This document shows positions 16,163 through 25,949 of a stretch of 64,000 nucleotides of DNA, piece after piece. The stretch spans positions 1 to 64,000 of the forward strand of contig JBFONU010000017.1 in the NCBI GenBank assembly GCA_040779345.1, read 5' to 3'. The position numbers and the translations under genes were made by a program. Numbering within the stretch: the first letter of the stretch is position 1; the number at the start of each line of letters is the position of its first letter. Source of the DNA: Thalassotalea_H sp040779345. GTDB taxonomy: Bacteria > Pseudomonadota > Gammaproteobacteria > Enterobacterales > Alteromonadaceae. Under the pieces are notes generated by a model. It did no database searches, was not told the origin of the DNA, and worked only from the letters and a program-made list of their open reading frames with translations.

Positions 16163-17917
16163 ATGAATATTAAGAATTTACTCTCAGAAAAAGTTTCAGC
16201 AGCTATGGTTGCTGCCGGTTTGCCCGAAGATACGAACCCTGCGGTAAGTATTTCTAATCGTGCTAACTTTGGCGACTACCAAGCCAATGGTGTGATGGGT
16301 GCGGCGAAAAAGCTTAAAACAAATCCTCGTGAACTTGCCACAAAAGTCGTTGAACACTTAAACCTTGATGGCATTGCTGGCAAGGTAGAGTTAGCCGGAC
16401 CTGGTTTTATCAATATTCATTTATCAGAAGATTGGCTCAGTGAACAATTAGCTATAATGGCAAAGGATAATAATTTAGGTGTAGCACAACGAGATGAGTG
16501 TTCAAACGATAGCTCACAAACGGTAGTTGTTGATTATTCAGCACCAAACCTTGCCAAAGAAATGCACGTAGGTCATTTACGTTCAACCATTATTGGTGAT
16601 GCGGTAGTGCGCGCATTAGAGTTTCGTGGTGATAAGGTGATCCGCCAAAATCATATGGGTGATTGGGGCACACAATTTGGTATGTTATTGGCGCATTTAA
16701 GCGATAAATTACAAGCTAATGAAGTGGCAGAAACTGCACTTGCTGATCTCGAAAACTTTTATCGAGAAGCCAAAATACGTTTTGATGACGAAGCAGGCTT
16801 TGCTGATCGAGCGCGTGAATATGTGGTTAAGTTGCAAAGTGGTGATGCTGAATGTGCAACACTTTGGCAGCAATTTATCGATATATCCATTGCCCATAGT
16901 GAAGACATATATCAAAAACTCAATGTAACGCTTTCTCGTAAAGATATCATGGGCGAAAGTGCTTATAACCCAGACTTGCCTCAGGTGATTGATGAATTAA
17001 TGGCGAAAGAAATAGCCGTTGAAGATCAAGGAGCCAAAGTTGTTTTTATAAATGAAATGGCTAATAAAGACGGTGAGCCATCAGTGTTTATCGTACAAAA
17101 ATCAGGTGGCGGCTATCTTTATGCGACAACTGATTTATCAGCATGTCGTTACCGCAGTAACCAGTTAAAGGCAGATCGCATCATAATTTTTACTGATGCT
17201 CGCCAAGCACTGCATTTCAAACAAGTAGAAATTGTGGCGCGTAAAGCCGGATTTTTACCTGAAAATATCGGCTATGATCATTGTCCATTTGGTATGATGA
17301 TGGGCAATGATGGCAAGCCATTTAAAACTCGCACAGGCGGCACAATTAAGTTAGCTGAATTATTAGATGAAGCCGTTATTCGTGCAAAAGATGTTATCAA
17401 AGAAAAAAATCCAGATTACGCTGAAGAGCAATTAACTGAGGTTGCACAAAAAGTTGGTATTGGCGCTGTTAAGTTTGCCGATTTATCAAAAAATAGAACC
17501 AGTGATTATATTTTCAATTGGAAAACCATGCTGAGCTTTGAAGGGGCAACAGCTCCTTACTTACAATATGCCTATTCACGTATCCAAAGTATTTTTTCTA
17601 AAGCGAATATTAACCAAGATTCACTCGCTGATAACTTTGCGATTATCGAGCCGCAAGAAAAGGCATTAGCATTAAAGTTACTACAACTTGAAGATGTCAT
17701 TGATGCGGTTATTTCAGAGTGTACGCCTAATTTACTTTGTAATTATCTCTATGAACTTGCGAGTCTTTATATGAGCTTTTATGAAGCTTGTCCTATATTG
17801 AAAGAAGGAATTAATGATTCAATAAAGCATTCTCGACTTGCACTTTGTAGACAAATTTCCAAAACATTAAAACAAGGCTTAGATATTTTAGGTATTGACG
17901 TTATGGAACGTATGTAA
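16163..17917 (+). CDS. argS: Arginyl-tRNA synthetase
   Basis: Class I aminoacyl-tRNA synthetase that charges tRNA-Arg. 584 aa, close to the E. coli enzyme (577). The N-terminal additional domain (1-110) includes FGDYQANG and GPGFINI. The ATP-binding signature is APNLAKEMHVGHLRS (HVGH version of HIGH). GKPFKTRTGG stands where many class I enzymes have KMSKS, as usual in ArgRS. The C-terminal anticodon-binding helices follow YLQYAYSRI. The next gene (HDOD protein) starts 23 bp after its stop. Confidence 0.98.
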   Translation: MNIKNLLSEKVSAAMVAAGLPEDTNPAVSISNRANFGDYQANGVMGAAKKLKTNPRELATKVVEHLNLDGIAGKVELAGPGFINIHLSEDWLSEQLAIMAKDNNLGVAQRDECSNDSSQTVVVDYSAPNLAKEMHVGHLRSTIIGDAVVRALEFRGDKVIRQNHMGDWGTQFGMLLAHLSDKLQANEVAETALADLENFYREAKIRFDDEAGFADRAREYVVKLQSGDAECATLWQQFIDISIAHSEDIYQKLNVTLSRKDIMGESAYNPDLPQVIDELMAKEIAVEDQGAKVVFINEMANKDGEPSVFIVQKSGGGYLYATTDLSACRYRSNQLKADRIIIFTDARQALHFKQVEIVARKAGFLPENIGYDHCPFGMMMGNDGKPFKTRTGGTIKLAELLDEAVIRAKDVIKEKNPDYAEEQLTEVAQKVGIGAVKFADLSKNRTSDYIFNWKTMLSFEGATAPYLQYAYSRIQSIFSKANINQDSLADNFAIIEPQEKALALKLLQLEDVIDAVISECTPNLLCNYLYELASLYMSFYEACPILKEGINDSIKHSRLALCRQISKTLKQGLDILGIDVMERM

Positions 17918-17940
17918 TTATTCCTTCACAAGGAAATTTA

Positions 17941-19059
17941 ATGAAAGTATTACTGATTGATAATAATAATAATGCGTTAGTTAATATCAATGGTTTGTTA
18001 AAGCAACAGCTATGCAAAACGGCTTGTGTAACAAACCCTTTAACTGGATTGAAACTACTGCAAAAACATACTTTTGATGTTGTGGTTGTTGCAGATAAAC
18101 CAGCAAAAACGTCACTCATTAACTTGTTAAAAGTGATCAGTATTAAATTTCCTAAATTGATCCGTATCGCTCATGTTGAGCAAGAAGAACAAGAGATAAA
18201 TGCTATCTCTCATTATGTTTTTACTGCTCCCGTCGAGCCGATAAAACTGATTAAAACGGTCTTATCTTTTACAAAAAATCACCAACAAATTACTAAAGAT
18301 ATCATTGTAAAATCAGTCGCAAAAGTACAAACACTTCCTAGCCCTCCCAAAGTCTACCTGCAACTAAATGCGGTATTAAAAAATAAATGCACCGACTCTG
18401 AAAAAATTGCTGATATTATTACTCAAGACCCAGCTCTGGCGGCTAAAGTGCTACAATCGGCTAACAATATATTTGGTCAAACAGATAAGCCTTTATCTTC
18501 AATTACCGAAGCGATAACTAAACTCGGTGAAGATACTTTAAGTTGTATCGTTATGACTGCTGAAATGTTTTCCTATCAACCGGACATTCCAAACTATTCT
18601 TTAGTTGATGAGCAATTACATTGTTTAGCTACGGCTAGGTTTGCAGCTTCATTAGTGGCTCCTGAGATAAAACAAGACACTTTACTCGCCGGACTTTTAC
18701 ATGATATTGGCAAGTTAGTGCTGTTTGAAATAGATAAAGCATTGACATTAAAATATTTTGATAATATTGCCAGAACCTCTGGTGGAGTTGAATTAGAAGA
18801 AAAGATATTTTCAACCGACCATTGCCAAGTGGGTGCTTATTTATTGCATACTTGGAGTTTCCCTTATTATCTTATAGATGCGGTTTTAAAACACCACAGT
18901 CCAGAAAAACTGTTGTCAAAAGAATTAGGCATCACACAAGCGGTATATATTGCCAATACCCTGTTAAAAAAGCGTGATTTAGCTCCTAATTTTGCTAAGC
19001 ATTTCAATTTAGTTGAAAAAGAAAATAAACTAAAAGAGAAAGCACTTAAGTATCTCTAA
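17941..19059 (+). CDS. HDOD-domain protein with N-terminal receiver-like domain
   Basis: 372 aa. Residues 1-115 fold like a response-regulator receiver (VLLIDNNN, then DVVVVAD ending in D52). The switch lysine position reads TAPVEP rather than KP, so phosphorylation may be lost or altered. Residues about 125-320 are an HDOD domain (LPSPPKVYLQL, DPALAAKVLQSAN, AGLLHDIGKLV, HHSPE), related to HD phosphohydrolases but here keeping HD in LLHDIGK. HDOD proteins act in signalling and motility networks in gammaproteobacteria, without a proven enzyme activity. The start has AAGGA 8 nt upstream. It probably shares a message with argS and the TatD-family gene. Confidence 0.85.
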   Translation: MKVLLIDNNNNALVNINGLLKQQLCKTACVTNPLTGLKLLQKHTFDVVVVADKPAKTSLINLLKVISIKFPKLIRIAHVEQEEQEINAISHYVFTAPVEPIKLIKTVLSFTKNHQQITKDIIVKSVAKVQTLPSPPKVYLQLNAVLKNKCTDSEKIADIITQDPALAAKVLQSANNIFGQTDKPLSSITEAITKLGEDTLSCIVMTAEMFSYQPDIPNYSLVDEQLHCLATARFAASLVAPEIKQDTLLAGLLHDIGKLVLFEIDKALTLKYFDNIARTSGGVELEEKIFSTDHCQVGAYLLHTWSFPYYLIDAVLKHHSPEKLLSKELGITQAVYIANTLLKKRDLAPNFAKHFNLVEKENKLKEKALKYL

Positions 19060-19075
19060 ATAAACTGAGAGTGAA

Positions 19076-19867
19076 ATGTTCAAGTTTACAGATAGTCACT
19101 GTCATATTGATTTTCCTGACTTCGCAGAAAACCGAACAAAATTATTACAACAATGTAGCTTAGCGAATATTACTAAAATAATCATTCCCGCCGTTTCACC
19201 TGACAAGTGGCAAGCTTTGCTTGCACTGGTTGAAAGCAACAACACTCATTGTCAATTATTTCCCTGTGTTGGTATTCACCCTTGGTATTTATCTCATTTA
19301 GACAATAGCCACCTTGCATTACTCGAACAAGCAATTTCTCAGCACCAAAATAAGTTGATTGCTGTTGGTGAAACCGGGCTAGACGGTGTTATTGCTAAAG
19401 AACAAGACAATTTACAACATCAACAAACTTTTTTTGAGTTTCATATTCATATGGCGAATAAATATGCCTTGCCACTTATTATTCATCACCGCCGCACCCA
19501 TAGCGAAATTTTACAGCAATTAAAGTTAACACCCGCAGATCACACTGGGATCATTCATGCTTTTTCGGGGAGTTACCAACAAGGTAAAGCATACATAGAC
19601 TTAGGTTTTAAATTAGGAGTGGGTGGAACAATCACTTACCCTAGAGCAGAAAAAACAAGAAAAGCGATAAAACGTTTTCCTCTCGACGCCTTAGTTCTTG
19701 AAACAGACTCACCTGCAATGCCATTATTTGGCAAACAAGGACAAGTAAATACCCCATTGACGATTATCGAGGTATTTGAAAGTTTAAGTGGGCTCAGAGA
19801 AGAGTCAGCACAATGCATCGCACAAACGATTGAAAACAATATTCAGCAATTATTTGGAATAAGCTAA
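19076..19867 (+). CDS. TatD-family metal-dependent hydrolase (YjjV-like)
   Basis: 263-aa TIM-barrel hydrolase of the TatD DNase family. Metal-binding motifs are DSHCHIDF at the N-terminus, GETGLDG (Glu ligand), PLIIHHRR, HAFSGS and LETDSPAMP. The ending and the order next to smp/serB suggest the YjjV branch. The family hydrolyses DNA or unknown phosphoesters; the substrate of this member is not determined. Its last 18 bases overlap the end of the convergent smp-like gene. Confidence 0.92.
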   Translation: MFKFTDSHCHIDFPDFAENRTKLLQQCSLANITKIIIPAVSPDKWQALLALVESNNTHCQLFPCVGIHPWYLSHLDNSHLALLEQAISQHQNKLIAVGETGLDGVIAKEQDNLQHQQTFFEFHIHMANKYALPLIIHHRRTHSEILQQLKLTPADHTGIIHAFSGSYQQGKAYIDLGFKLGVGGTITYPRAEKTRKAIKRFPLDALVLETDSPAMPLFGKQGQVNTPLTIIEVFESLSGLREESAQCIAQTIENNIQQLFGIS

Positions 19868-20467
19868 TCGGTAGCCTTGTCGACTAAAACGATTCAATCC
19901 TCGGGTTAAGAAAAACCCGACAACGACCGCTATAATCATCATAAACCTCACCAGATCATAATGTTGTGCTGAAGCTTGCTCAATGTTTTGAGTGAAAGAA
20001 TTATTGTCGATGGTGATGCGAATATAGCCTTGTAATGAATCCGTGCGTAACTCGTTAACAAACGTTGAATACTTTTGGCTTCTATCCGCTTTATTAATTG
20101 AAATGCCGAACAAATCATTCATCGAAATATGTGTTTGAGAAGCAAAAAGTAACTGTCCTGTAGGATCATAAAGACTAATATCTTTTAACCATGGACTTTG
20201 AGAAATCTCATCAAAATAAGCTTGTATATCTTTTGAGTTGTTACGCACTAAAATTTTTATTGTGCTAGTTACTTGGGCTAAATATTGTTTACTGATCAAG
20301 TTAAAGTGTTTTTGAGTCGCTTGCTGATTATTACTATAACTAAACATCCAAAGATTCATCAAAACAATAATCAGACAAATAGCTATAGCTAATTGCATTA
20401 TTTTATTATAAATCGAAGATATTTTAGGGTATAAAGGCTGTTCGGTTTTAGCCATTTGTTGTGCCAT
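19850..20467 (-). CDS. smp: AhpA/YtjB (Smp)-family membrane protein
   Basis: About 205-aa inner-membrane protein. One N-terminal hydrophobic helix, a periplasmic region resembling the Smp family (KDISLYDPTGQLLFASQ, GYIRITIDNNSF) and a second helix (MMIIAVVVGFFLTRGL) match the E. coli smp product. That gene is likewise divergent from serB. The open frame extends to 20551 with an extra hydrophobic stretch, but the E. coli-like start is at the ATG at 20467 or 20455. I chose 20467 because of a weak AGCGG before it. Function is unknown. The 3' end overlaps the TatD-family gene by 18 bp, tail to tail. Confidence 0.75.
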   Translation of the reverse strand: MAQQMAKTEQPLYPKISSIYNKIMQLAIAICLIIVLMNLWMFSYSNNQQATQKHFNLISKQYLAQVTSTIKILVRNNSKDIQAYFDEISQSPWLKDISLYDPTGQLLFASQTHISMNDLFGISINKADRSQKYSTFVNELRTDSLQGYIRITIDNNSFTQNIEQASAQHYDLVRFMMIIAVVVGFFLTRGLNRFSRQGYRLAYSK

Positions 20468-20595
20468 AAAGCCGCTTAAAATTAACAACATTATTGACAC
20501 TATAGAGTGTTCTGTTGTTATTTTAAATATCCAGAGATAATTAATTTCCATCTTCGATTGAAATTTAAACTAATTAAAATTTATAAGGGCTTATT

Positions 20596-21657
20596 GTGTC
20601 AATTGTTGTTAACGAAATATCATTAGAACCGCTTCTTGAAAAAACTATCGCAAGTTATATTTCAACCACTCAACTGCCCGAAAAGTTACCTTTAGTATGC
20701 CAATTAACAGCAACAAAGTTAGTAATTGATCAGCAATGTGATGTGCTCATCGCGCAAAACTCTTCTCAAACAACCATAGAAACGCAGCCAACTACTGACA
20801 TTGAGCTAATTGTTTTTAGTGATCTAACATTTCAACAACTGCTTACGCTAACGACTCAATGTCATATTAAGCTCATCGCACTCAACGCAGTAAATGATAG
20901 AAACGCCTTAGTTAGTTACCGATTTGTAGTGCAATGCGAAGACATCAAACAAGCCAAATCACAATTAGCCACTATCGCATTAGCACAGGGCTTTGAAGCC
21001 GCGATAATAGAAAATGCTCCAGAGCTGCACAGGCCAGGTGTACTCGTTATGGATATGGACTCTACGACCATTAAAATTGAATGCATCGATGAAATTGCCG
21101 CTTTAGCCGGTGTTGGCGAAGAAGTTGCAGCCGTTACAGAGCAAGCGATGCAAGGTGAATTAGATTTTGCTCAAAGTCTGCATCAAAGAGTAGCAAAGCT
21201 TTCTGGAGCCCCTGAAAGCATTTTAGCTCAAGTTGCTCAAAATATTCCCTTGATGAATGGCTTGGAAAACTTAATCGCTGAGCTTAAAAAGCACCAATGG
21301 AAAATAGCGATCGCGTCTGGCGGTTTTACCTATTTCGCCGACCATTTAAAAACTTTATTGGCATTGGACGATGCACAGGCCAATGTTTTAGAGATTATCG
21401 ATAATAAATTAACCGGCAAGGTCATTGGTGATGTCATAGATGCTCAAGCGAAAGCCGATTGCTTATTACATCTTCAAAACAAATATCAACTCCCTTTTCA
21501 GCAAACCGTTGCCATGGGCGATGGTGCCAATGATTTAGTTATGATGGATGCTGCCCATTTCGGTGTAGCATTTCACGCTAAGCCTATCGTCCTAAAACAA
21601 GCGGATAGTGCAATCAACGTTTCTGGGCTTGACTGTTTATTACATTGGCTAGCCTAA
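20596..21657 (+). CDS. serB: Phosphoserine phosphatase (SerB)
   Basis: HAD-family enzyme that makes the last step of serine synthesis. 353 aa with an N-terminal ACT-like regulatory half (about 1-140) and a catalytic half. Catalytic motifs are MDMDSTTIKIECIDEIA (DxDST nucleophile, near residue 154), IASGGFTYF (motif II) and MGDGANDLVMM (motif III). The start codon is GTG, supported by AAGGG 6 nt upstream. The divergent smp-like gene shares the short upstream region. Confidence 0.97.
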   Translation: MSIVVNEISLEPLLEKTIASYISTTQLPEKLPLVCQLTATKLVIDQQCDVLIAQNSSQTTIETQPTTDIELIVFSDLTFQQLLTLTTQCHIKLIALNAVNDRNALVSYRFVVQCEDIKQAKSQLATIALAQGFEAAIIENAPELHRPGVLVMDMDSTTIKIECIDEIAALAGVGEEVAAVTEQAMQGELDFAQSLHQRVAKLSGAPESILAQVAQNIPLMNGLENLIAELKKHQWKIAIASGGFTYFADHLKTLLALDDAQANVLEIIDNKLTGKVIGDVIDAQAKADCLLHLQNKYQLPFQQTVAMGDGANDLVMMDAAHFGVAFHAKPIVLKQADSAINVSGLDCLLHWLA

Positions 21658-21706
21658 ATAGATAGCTCAATGGTCGGTATAATGACAGAGTGGTTCATAT
21701 TGAGCT

Positions 21707-24160
21707 TCACTCTTTCATTAATTGAAATCGCATCAGAGCTTCTTGAGTAATATCAAAAACTTGAACAATACCAGACACGCTCCAAATTTCTTGCTCTAAT
21801 TGCTTGCCACGATGAATCGCGTAAGAACTGATATAGTTTAGCTCTGGACTTAAATATTGCATGTCGGGTTCATCGGTTCGAGAAACAACCACCTGCAAAC
21901 AAAAAAACTCACCACGTTTTAACGCATTTTTGATAAACATTTTCTTCAACGTATCTGACTCTAACTCTGAGTCTAACTTAGTGGTAACCGCTTGATCTAC
22001 CATTTCGTTTTCTGGATTAATACCGATATAGAGAATGTCTGAAATGGGCGCATCATCAGCTTGCATCTTTTTTAATGTCGCGTTCATTAAACTAGTAGCT
22101 TTTAAATTATTTAATATCGGATATAAATTATAGAGTTTATTGCGATCACTTAATTGCTTACAGTAAGAGAGTATTTTAGCGTTATTATCATTGGTGGTTA
22201 TCGCCTCAATTTTATAACGACTTCCACTGGTTTGGATCATTAAACCAATGGTTTTCAAACTAGCACTGTAAATATTACGTAATGCTTTTGCTAAGCCAGG
22301 ACTTAGCATGGCATATTCGTCAGGTGTTAGCTTTTCTCTATTTTTTTGAATTAATGCTTTAAAGAAAGTTCGACCAATATGTTGATGCTTTTCAACAAAT
22401 ACACGTAGATTTATCACTGTTTTTGAACCGTTTACACGCATCACTTCATAAGGAAGGCTTTTCAATTCAAAAGAAGAAGTAATTTTTTGCAGCTGTGGAA
22501 AGGTGATATTAACAATATCACCTTTGGTCAATACGGATGCCTTTTCTAACTCAACCTTTAAACCAGAGGTTGAAAAGTCATGGGATATCCCTTTCGATGT
22601 CACTCCACTCGCATCTATAACGACACTTGTTTTATACTTAAATCGAGGTTCTTGGCGTTGGTTATTATAATTGATACCAACATCATCAACATCATAATCG
22701 GCGTTCACACGTTTGTGACCAAAGCTTTTCAACTGACTGGTATTAATATCTTCATATGACAACTTTTGATAAAAAGCTAAAATGCCTTTGGTGGTGATAC
22801 TTTTGGCGACAACAATGGCCATTAATTTAGAAAGAGACTCTTTCACATCAGCCGGAGTTGCCATATTTAAATATTCATCTTTCTTGGCAAGCGTATTTGC
22901 TAACGTTAATGGCGAGTCTGCTAATTCAGTGTCTAACTCGACATAATTTAATTGAGTGATAGCAAAGCTTTCTTTAGATGCAGCAAAGCCCAAAAACTCC
23001 TTCATAAACTTAGCGTCATCATCCAGTTGAATATTGTCAGCAGTATAAAAGTACATTTTCCCTTGGCTTACATGAATAAAACTGTAAACCAAGACAGATT
23101 TCCCCAACATGCTTGCTTTTTTTATTCTTAAATAACGCTCAGGGGTGATCAAACAACTCAGCGTTGATTGTCGCTTTTCATCTTGCCAATATTGATAAAT
23201 GTTTTGATTGTTATGACATGTTAATGCAAATCGAGGAGTCACTCGGCCTTTAACTTCTTCCATAAAAACAGGAAGTTCATTAGATTTTGGTAGAGAAAAC
23301 TGTTCAAAGCTTCTCGACTGCAACGCATTAATTGAATTATCTAAATTAATTTTATAACGACGTTTATTTCCCTGAATAAAGCCTTTTAAGAATTGTCTAA
23401 AACCATCTTTGGTTTCAGAAGACGAATAAACTCGACTCACTCCGACAAATTGCAAGCCATCAATTATTTGTGTATTTCTTACCTCATAGGTAAATTTGTC
23501 TTCTTTGCCAAACTGGAAATCCCCTTCTAGACCAGAAAAGCGGATAGTAATCAACTGCCTAACTTTAATATTTTCAATTTTATTTAAGCGAAATTTACAG
23601 CCATTAATACTAACATCTGAGCTAGTGGCTTCAAGGATATGCTCATCATTAATATAAATATGGATAGGAATAGCAAAATTCATTCGCTCTTCAGAGCGGT
23701 TAAAATAGGGACCAAAATTAAAAAGCTGTGCAGGATATTGCGTTTTTTCAAAGACTTTTGCCGGCCTTTTGACAACATTAGGCGTACTTAATTGATTTTT
23801 TTCTTTTTGATAAATAACACGAAAGTTATTATCGGTGTTCATCACCGCTTCGTAAACACCAAAGGTATAACCGTTATAATCGGCACAAGCATCTTCAAAA
23901 ACTTTTATCGCAATATCATCTAAATAATGTGTTCTATCATCATGTTCAAATGGTCGACATTCACCGTCAACATGCCCTCGCAAATCAATCAAGCGCGTAC
24001 AAGGATTAGCTAAACGCTTTAGCTCCATCTTCAATAAAAAACGTTCTGTTTTAGGCAGTTTTTTTGTCGCTTCAGCAAATTCAGTTTCAAATTCTTTAGA
24101 TAATACCGAGCCTCGAAATTCATCGACAATGGCTTGGTATTTTGAAAAATCTTTAGTCAT
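21707..24160 (-). CDS. Large protein with two PilZ c-di-GMP-binding domains
   Basis: 817-aa soluble protein without a signal peptide or membrane helix. Two PilZ modules are visible. The first has RSEER (155-159) and DVSING (182-187). The second has RQEPR (502-506) and DFSTSG (528-533). Both carry the RxxxR and D/NxSxxG residues that bind c-di-GMP, so both should be functional. The N-terminal 140 residues and the last 250 match nothing I recognise. It lies between serB and radA on the opposite strand. I infer a c-di-GMP effector; its target is unknown. Confidence 0.85.
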   Translation of the reverse strand: MTKDFSKYQAIVDEFRGSVLSKEFETEFAEATKKLPKTERFLLKMELKRLANPCTRLIDLRGHVDGECRPFEHDDRTHYLDDIAIKVFEDACADYNGYTFGVYEAVMNTDNNFRVIYQKEKNQLSTPNVVKRPAKVFEKTQYPAQLFNFGPYFNRSEERMNFAIPIHIYINDEHILEATSSDVSINGCKFRLNKIENIKVRQLITIRFSGLEGDFQFGKEDKFTYEVRNTQIIDGLQFVGVSRVYSSSETKDGFRQFLKGFIQGNKRRYKINLDNSINALQSRSFEQFSLPKSNELPVFMEEVKGRVTPRFALTCHNNQNIYQYWQDEKRQSTLSCLITPERYLRIKKASMLGKSVLVYSFIHVSQGKMYFYTADNIQLDDDAKFMKEFLGFAASKESFAITQLNYVELDTELADSPLTLANTLAKKDEYLNMATPADVKESLSKLMAIVVAKSITTKGILAFYQKLSYEDINTSQLKSFGHKRVNADYDVDDVGINYNNQRQEPRFKYKTSVVIDASGVTSKGISHDFSTSGLKVELEKASVLTKGDIVNITFPQLQKITSSFELKSLPYEVMRVNGSKTVINLRVFVEKHQHIGRTFFKALIQKNREKLTPDEYAMLSPGLAKALRNIYSASLKTIGLMIQTSGSRYKIEAITTNDNNAKILSYCKQLSDRNKLYNLYPILNNLKATSLMNATLKKMQADDAPISDILYIGINPENEMVDQAVTTKLDSELESDTLKKMFIKNALKRGEFFCLQVVVSRTDEPDMQYLSPELNYISSYAIHRGKQLEQEIWSVSGIVQVFDITQEALMRFQLMKE

Positions 24161-24301
24161 TTAGGTTTCTATTTCTATTACACTAGTGAGTAATTAATAC
24201 CTTTATTTTCAAAGGAATCATTATAAATTGCTTCACTTAAATGTTATATCATTATATTTTAAATAACATTAAGCAATAACCATACCCTATAAAGGCTGAA
24301 T

Positions 24302-25663
24302 ATGGCAAAAAATAAAACAGCATTTGTTTGTACTGACTGTGGATCTGAGTATTCACGCTGGCTAGGTCAATGCAACGACTGCAAAGCTTGGAATACAATT
24401 TCAGAGTTTAGGCAAGCAAAAGCGCCGGTTAAAACTAGCCATTATGGTGGATTTTCCGGCATGGTTAGTAGCGAGGTTCAAACTCTTGACACTATTGATC
24501 TTGCTGAATTACCACGATTTTCTTCAGGATTTACAGAATTTGATAGAGTCTTAGGGGGCGGTATTGTCCCGGGTAGTGCAATTTTAATCGGTGGGGAGCC
24601 AGGCGCAGGGAAAAGCACCTTATTACTGCAAACCATGTGTGCATTGTCTAAAGAAATGTCGACTTTGTATATAACAGGAGAGGAATCTTTACAGCAAGTT
24701 GCTATGAGAGCAAAACGTTTAGGCTTAACAGCTGATTCATTAAAGCTACTCTCTGAAACCAGTGTTGAAAATATTTGTCATATTGCCGAAAAAGAAAAAC
24801 CTAAAATAGTCGTCATTGATTCTATCCAAGTCATGCACATGGCAGATATTCAATCCGCTCCAGGAAGTGTTTCTCAGGTAAGAGAAGCTGCAGCCTTTTT
24901 AACCCGTTTTGCAAAACAGCATCATGTAGCTATGATCTTAGTTGGTCATGTCACCAAAGATGGCAGTTTAGCTGGACCGAAAGTGTTAGAGCACTGCATT
25001 GATTGTTCTATTATGCTAGAGGGAAGTACAGACTCTCGTTATCGAACATTACGAGGCAATAAAAACCGCTTTGGCGCAGTAAATGAACTTGGTGTATTCG
25101 CCATGACAGGTACGGGCTTAAAAGAAGTTAAAAATCCATCAGCAATTTTTCTGTCTCGTTCAGATGAAAATACTCCGGGTAGTATTGTCATGGTACTTTG
25201 GGAAGGAACAAGACCGCTATTAGTAGAAATTCAAGCATTAGTCGATCATTCCGCATTAGGAAACCCGCGACGAGTTGCCGTGGGCGCAGATCAAAATAGA
25301 TTGTCCATGTTATTAGCGATATTACATCGCCACGGTGGCCTTCAAATGAACGACCAAGATGTATTTGTTAACGTGGTTGGTGGTGTAAAAGTGTCAGAAA
25401 CCAGTGTTGATTTAGCCTTAATTCTGGCACTTGTTTCAAGCTTTAGAGACCGAGCATTGCCACAAGATTTAGTGGTATTTGGCGAGGTCGGTTTATCAGG
25501 CGAAATTCGCCCAGTGCCCAGCGGCCAAGAACGCATTAACGAAGCAGCTAAACATGGTTTTAAACGCGCTATTGTGCCTTTTAATAATAAACCCAAAAAT
25601 AACATTCAAGGGATGGAAGTCATTGGGGTAAAAAAACTCAGTGAGGCATTAGATGTAATTTAA
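24302..25663 (+). CDS. radA: DNA repair protein RadA
   Basis: RecA-like ATPase that extends heteroduplex DNA at branched recombination intermediates. 453 aa. The N-terminal C4 zinc finger is CTDCGSEYSRWLGQCNDC. The Walker A is GGEPGAGKST (about 97-106). The RadA-specific KNRFG motif is present, and the C-terminal Lon-protease-like domain contains DLALILALVSS and GEVGLSGEIRPV. The serB-radA order is that of E. coli, interrupted here by the opposite-strand PilZ gene. The divergent promoters share the 141-bp gap. Confidence 0.98.
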   Translation: MAKNKTAFVCTDCGSEYSRWLGQCNDCKAWNTISEFRQAKAPVKTSHYGGFSGMVSSEVQTLDTIDLAELPRFSSGFTEFDRVLGGGIVPGSAILIGGEPGAGKSTLLLQTMCALSKEMSTLYITGEESLQQVAMRAKRLGLTADSLKLLSETSVENICHIAEKEKPKIVVIDSIQVMHMADIQSAPGSVSQVREAAAFLTRFAKQHHVAMILVGHVTKDGSLAGPKVLEHCIDCSIMLEGSTDSRYRTLRGNKNRFGAVNELGVFAMTGTGLKEVKNPSAIFLSRSDENTPGSIVMVLWEGTRPLLVEIQALVDHSALGNPRRVAVGADQNRLSMLLAILHRHGGLQMNDQDVFVNVVGGVKVSETSVDLALILALVSSFRDRALPQDLVVFGEVGLSGEIRPVPSGQERINEAAKHGFKRAIVPFNNKPKNNIQGMEVIGVKKLSEALDVI

Positions 25664-25949
25664 TTTACTTAAGCTATGTCTGATATTAAAAATACAAAAA
25701 CAGGTAATAAACCCATGATTAATGATAAAAAGATGAATTTTTTTATAGGCGAGAATAACAATTACCCTACGCGAATAAAATATTTACTCTTGTGTGTTAT
25801 TCAATGAGCGAACAACCTTAGTTAGTCTGTCATCAACTCCTTTGTAGTACAGATTAACAGGTTACCTATAAATCTGTGCCATTTAACGCAGAAAATTTGA
25901 CTTTATTGGTCAACAATACAACTATTGCATCCAGATATTTATAACAAAA
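25664..25949. other. Gene-free stretch between radA and the M13 peptidase gene
   Basis: No clear terminator for radA. A short inverted repeat TTGAC-N7-GTCAA (25897-25913) sits about 40 bp before the peptidase start and could be an operator. A 43-codon frame at 25676-25807 lacks a ribosome binding site and is not called. Confidence 0.4.

Noticed and set aside
25676..25807. 43-codon plus-strand ORF after radA
   Set aside because: No Shine-Dalgarno sequence, low-complexity Lys/Asn-rich composition, and no neighbour that would suggest a role.
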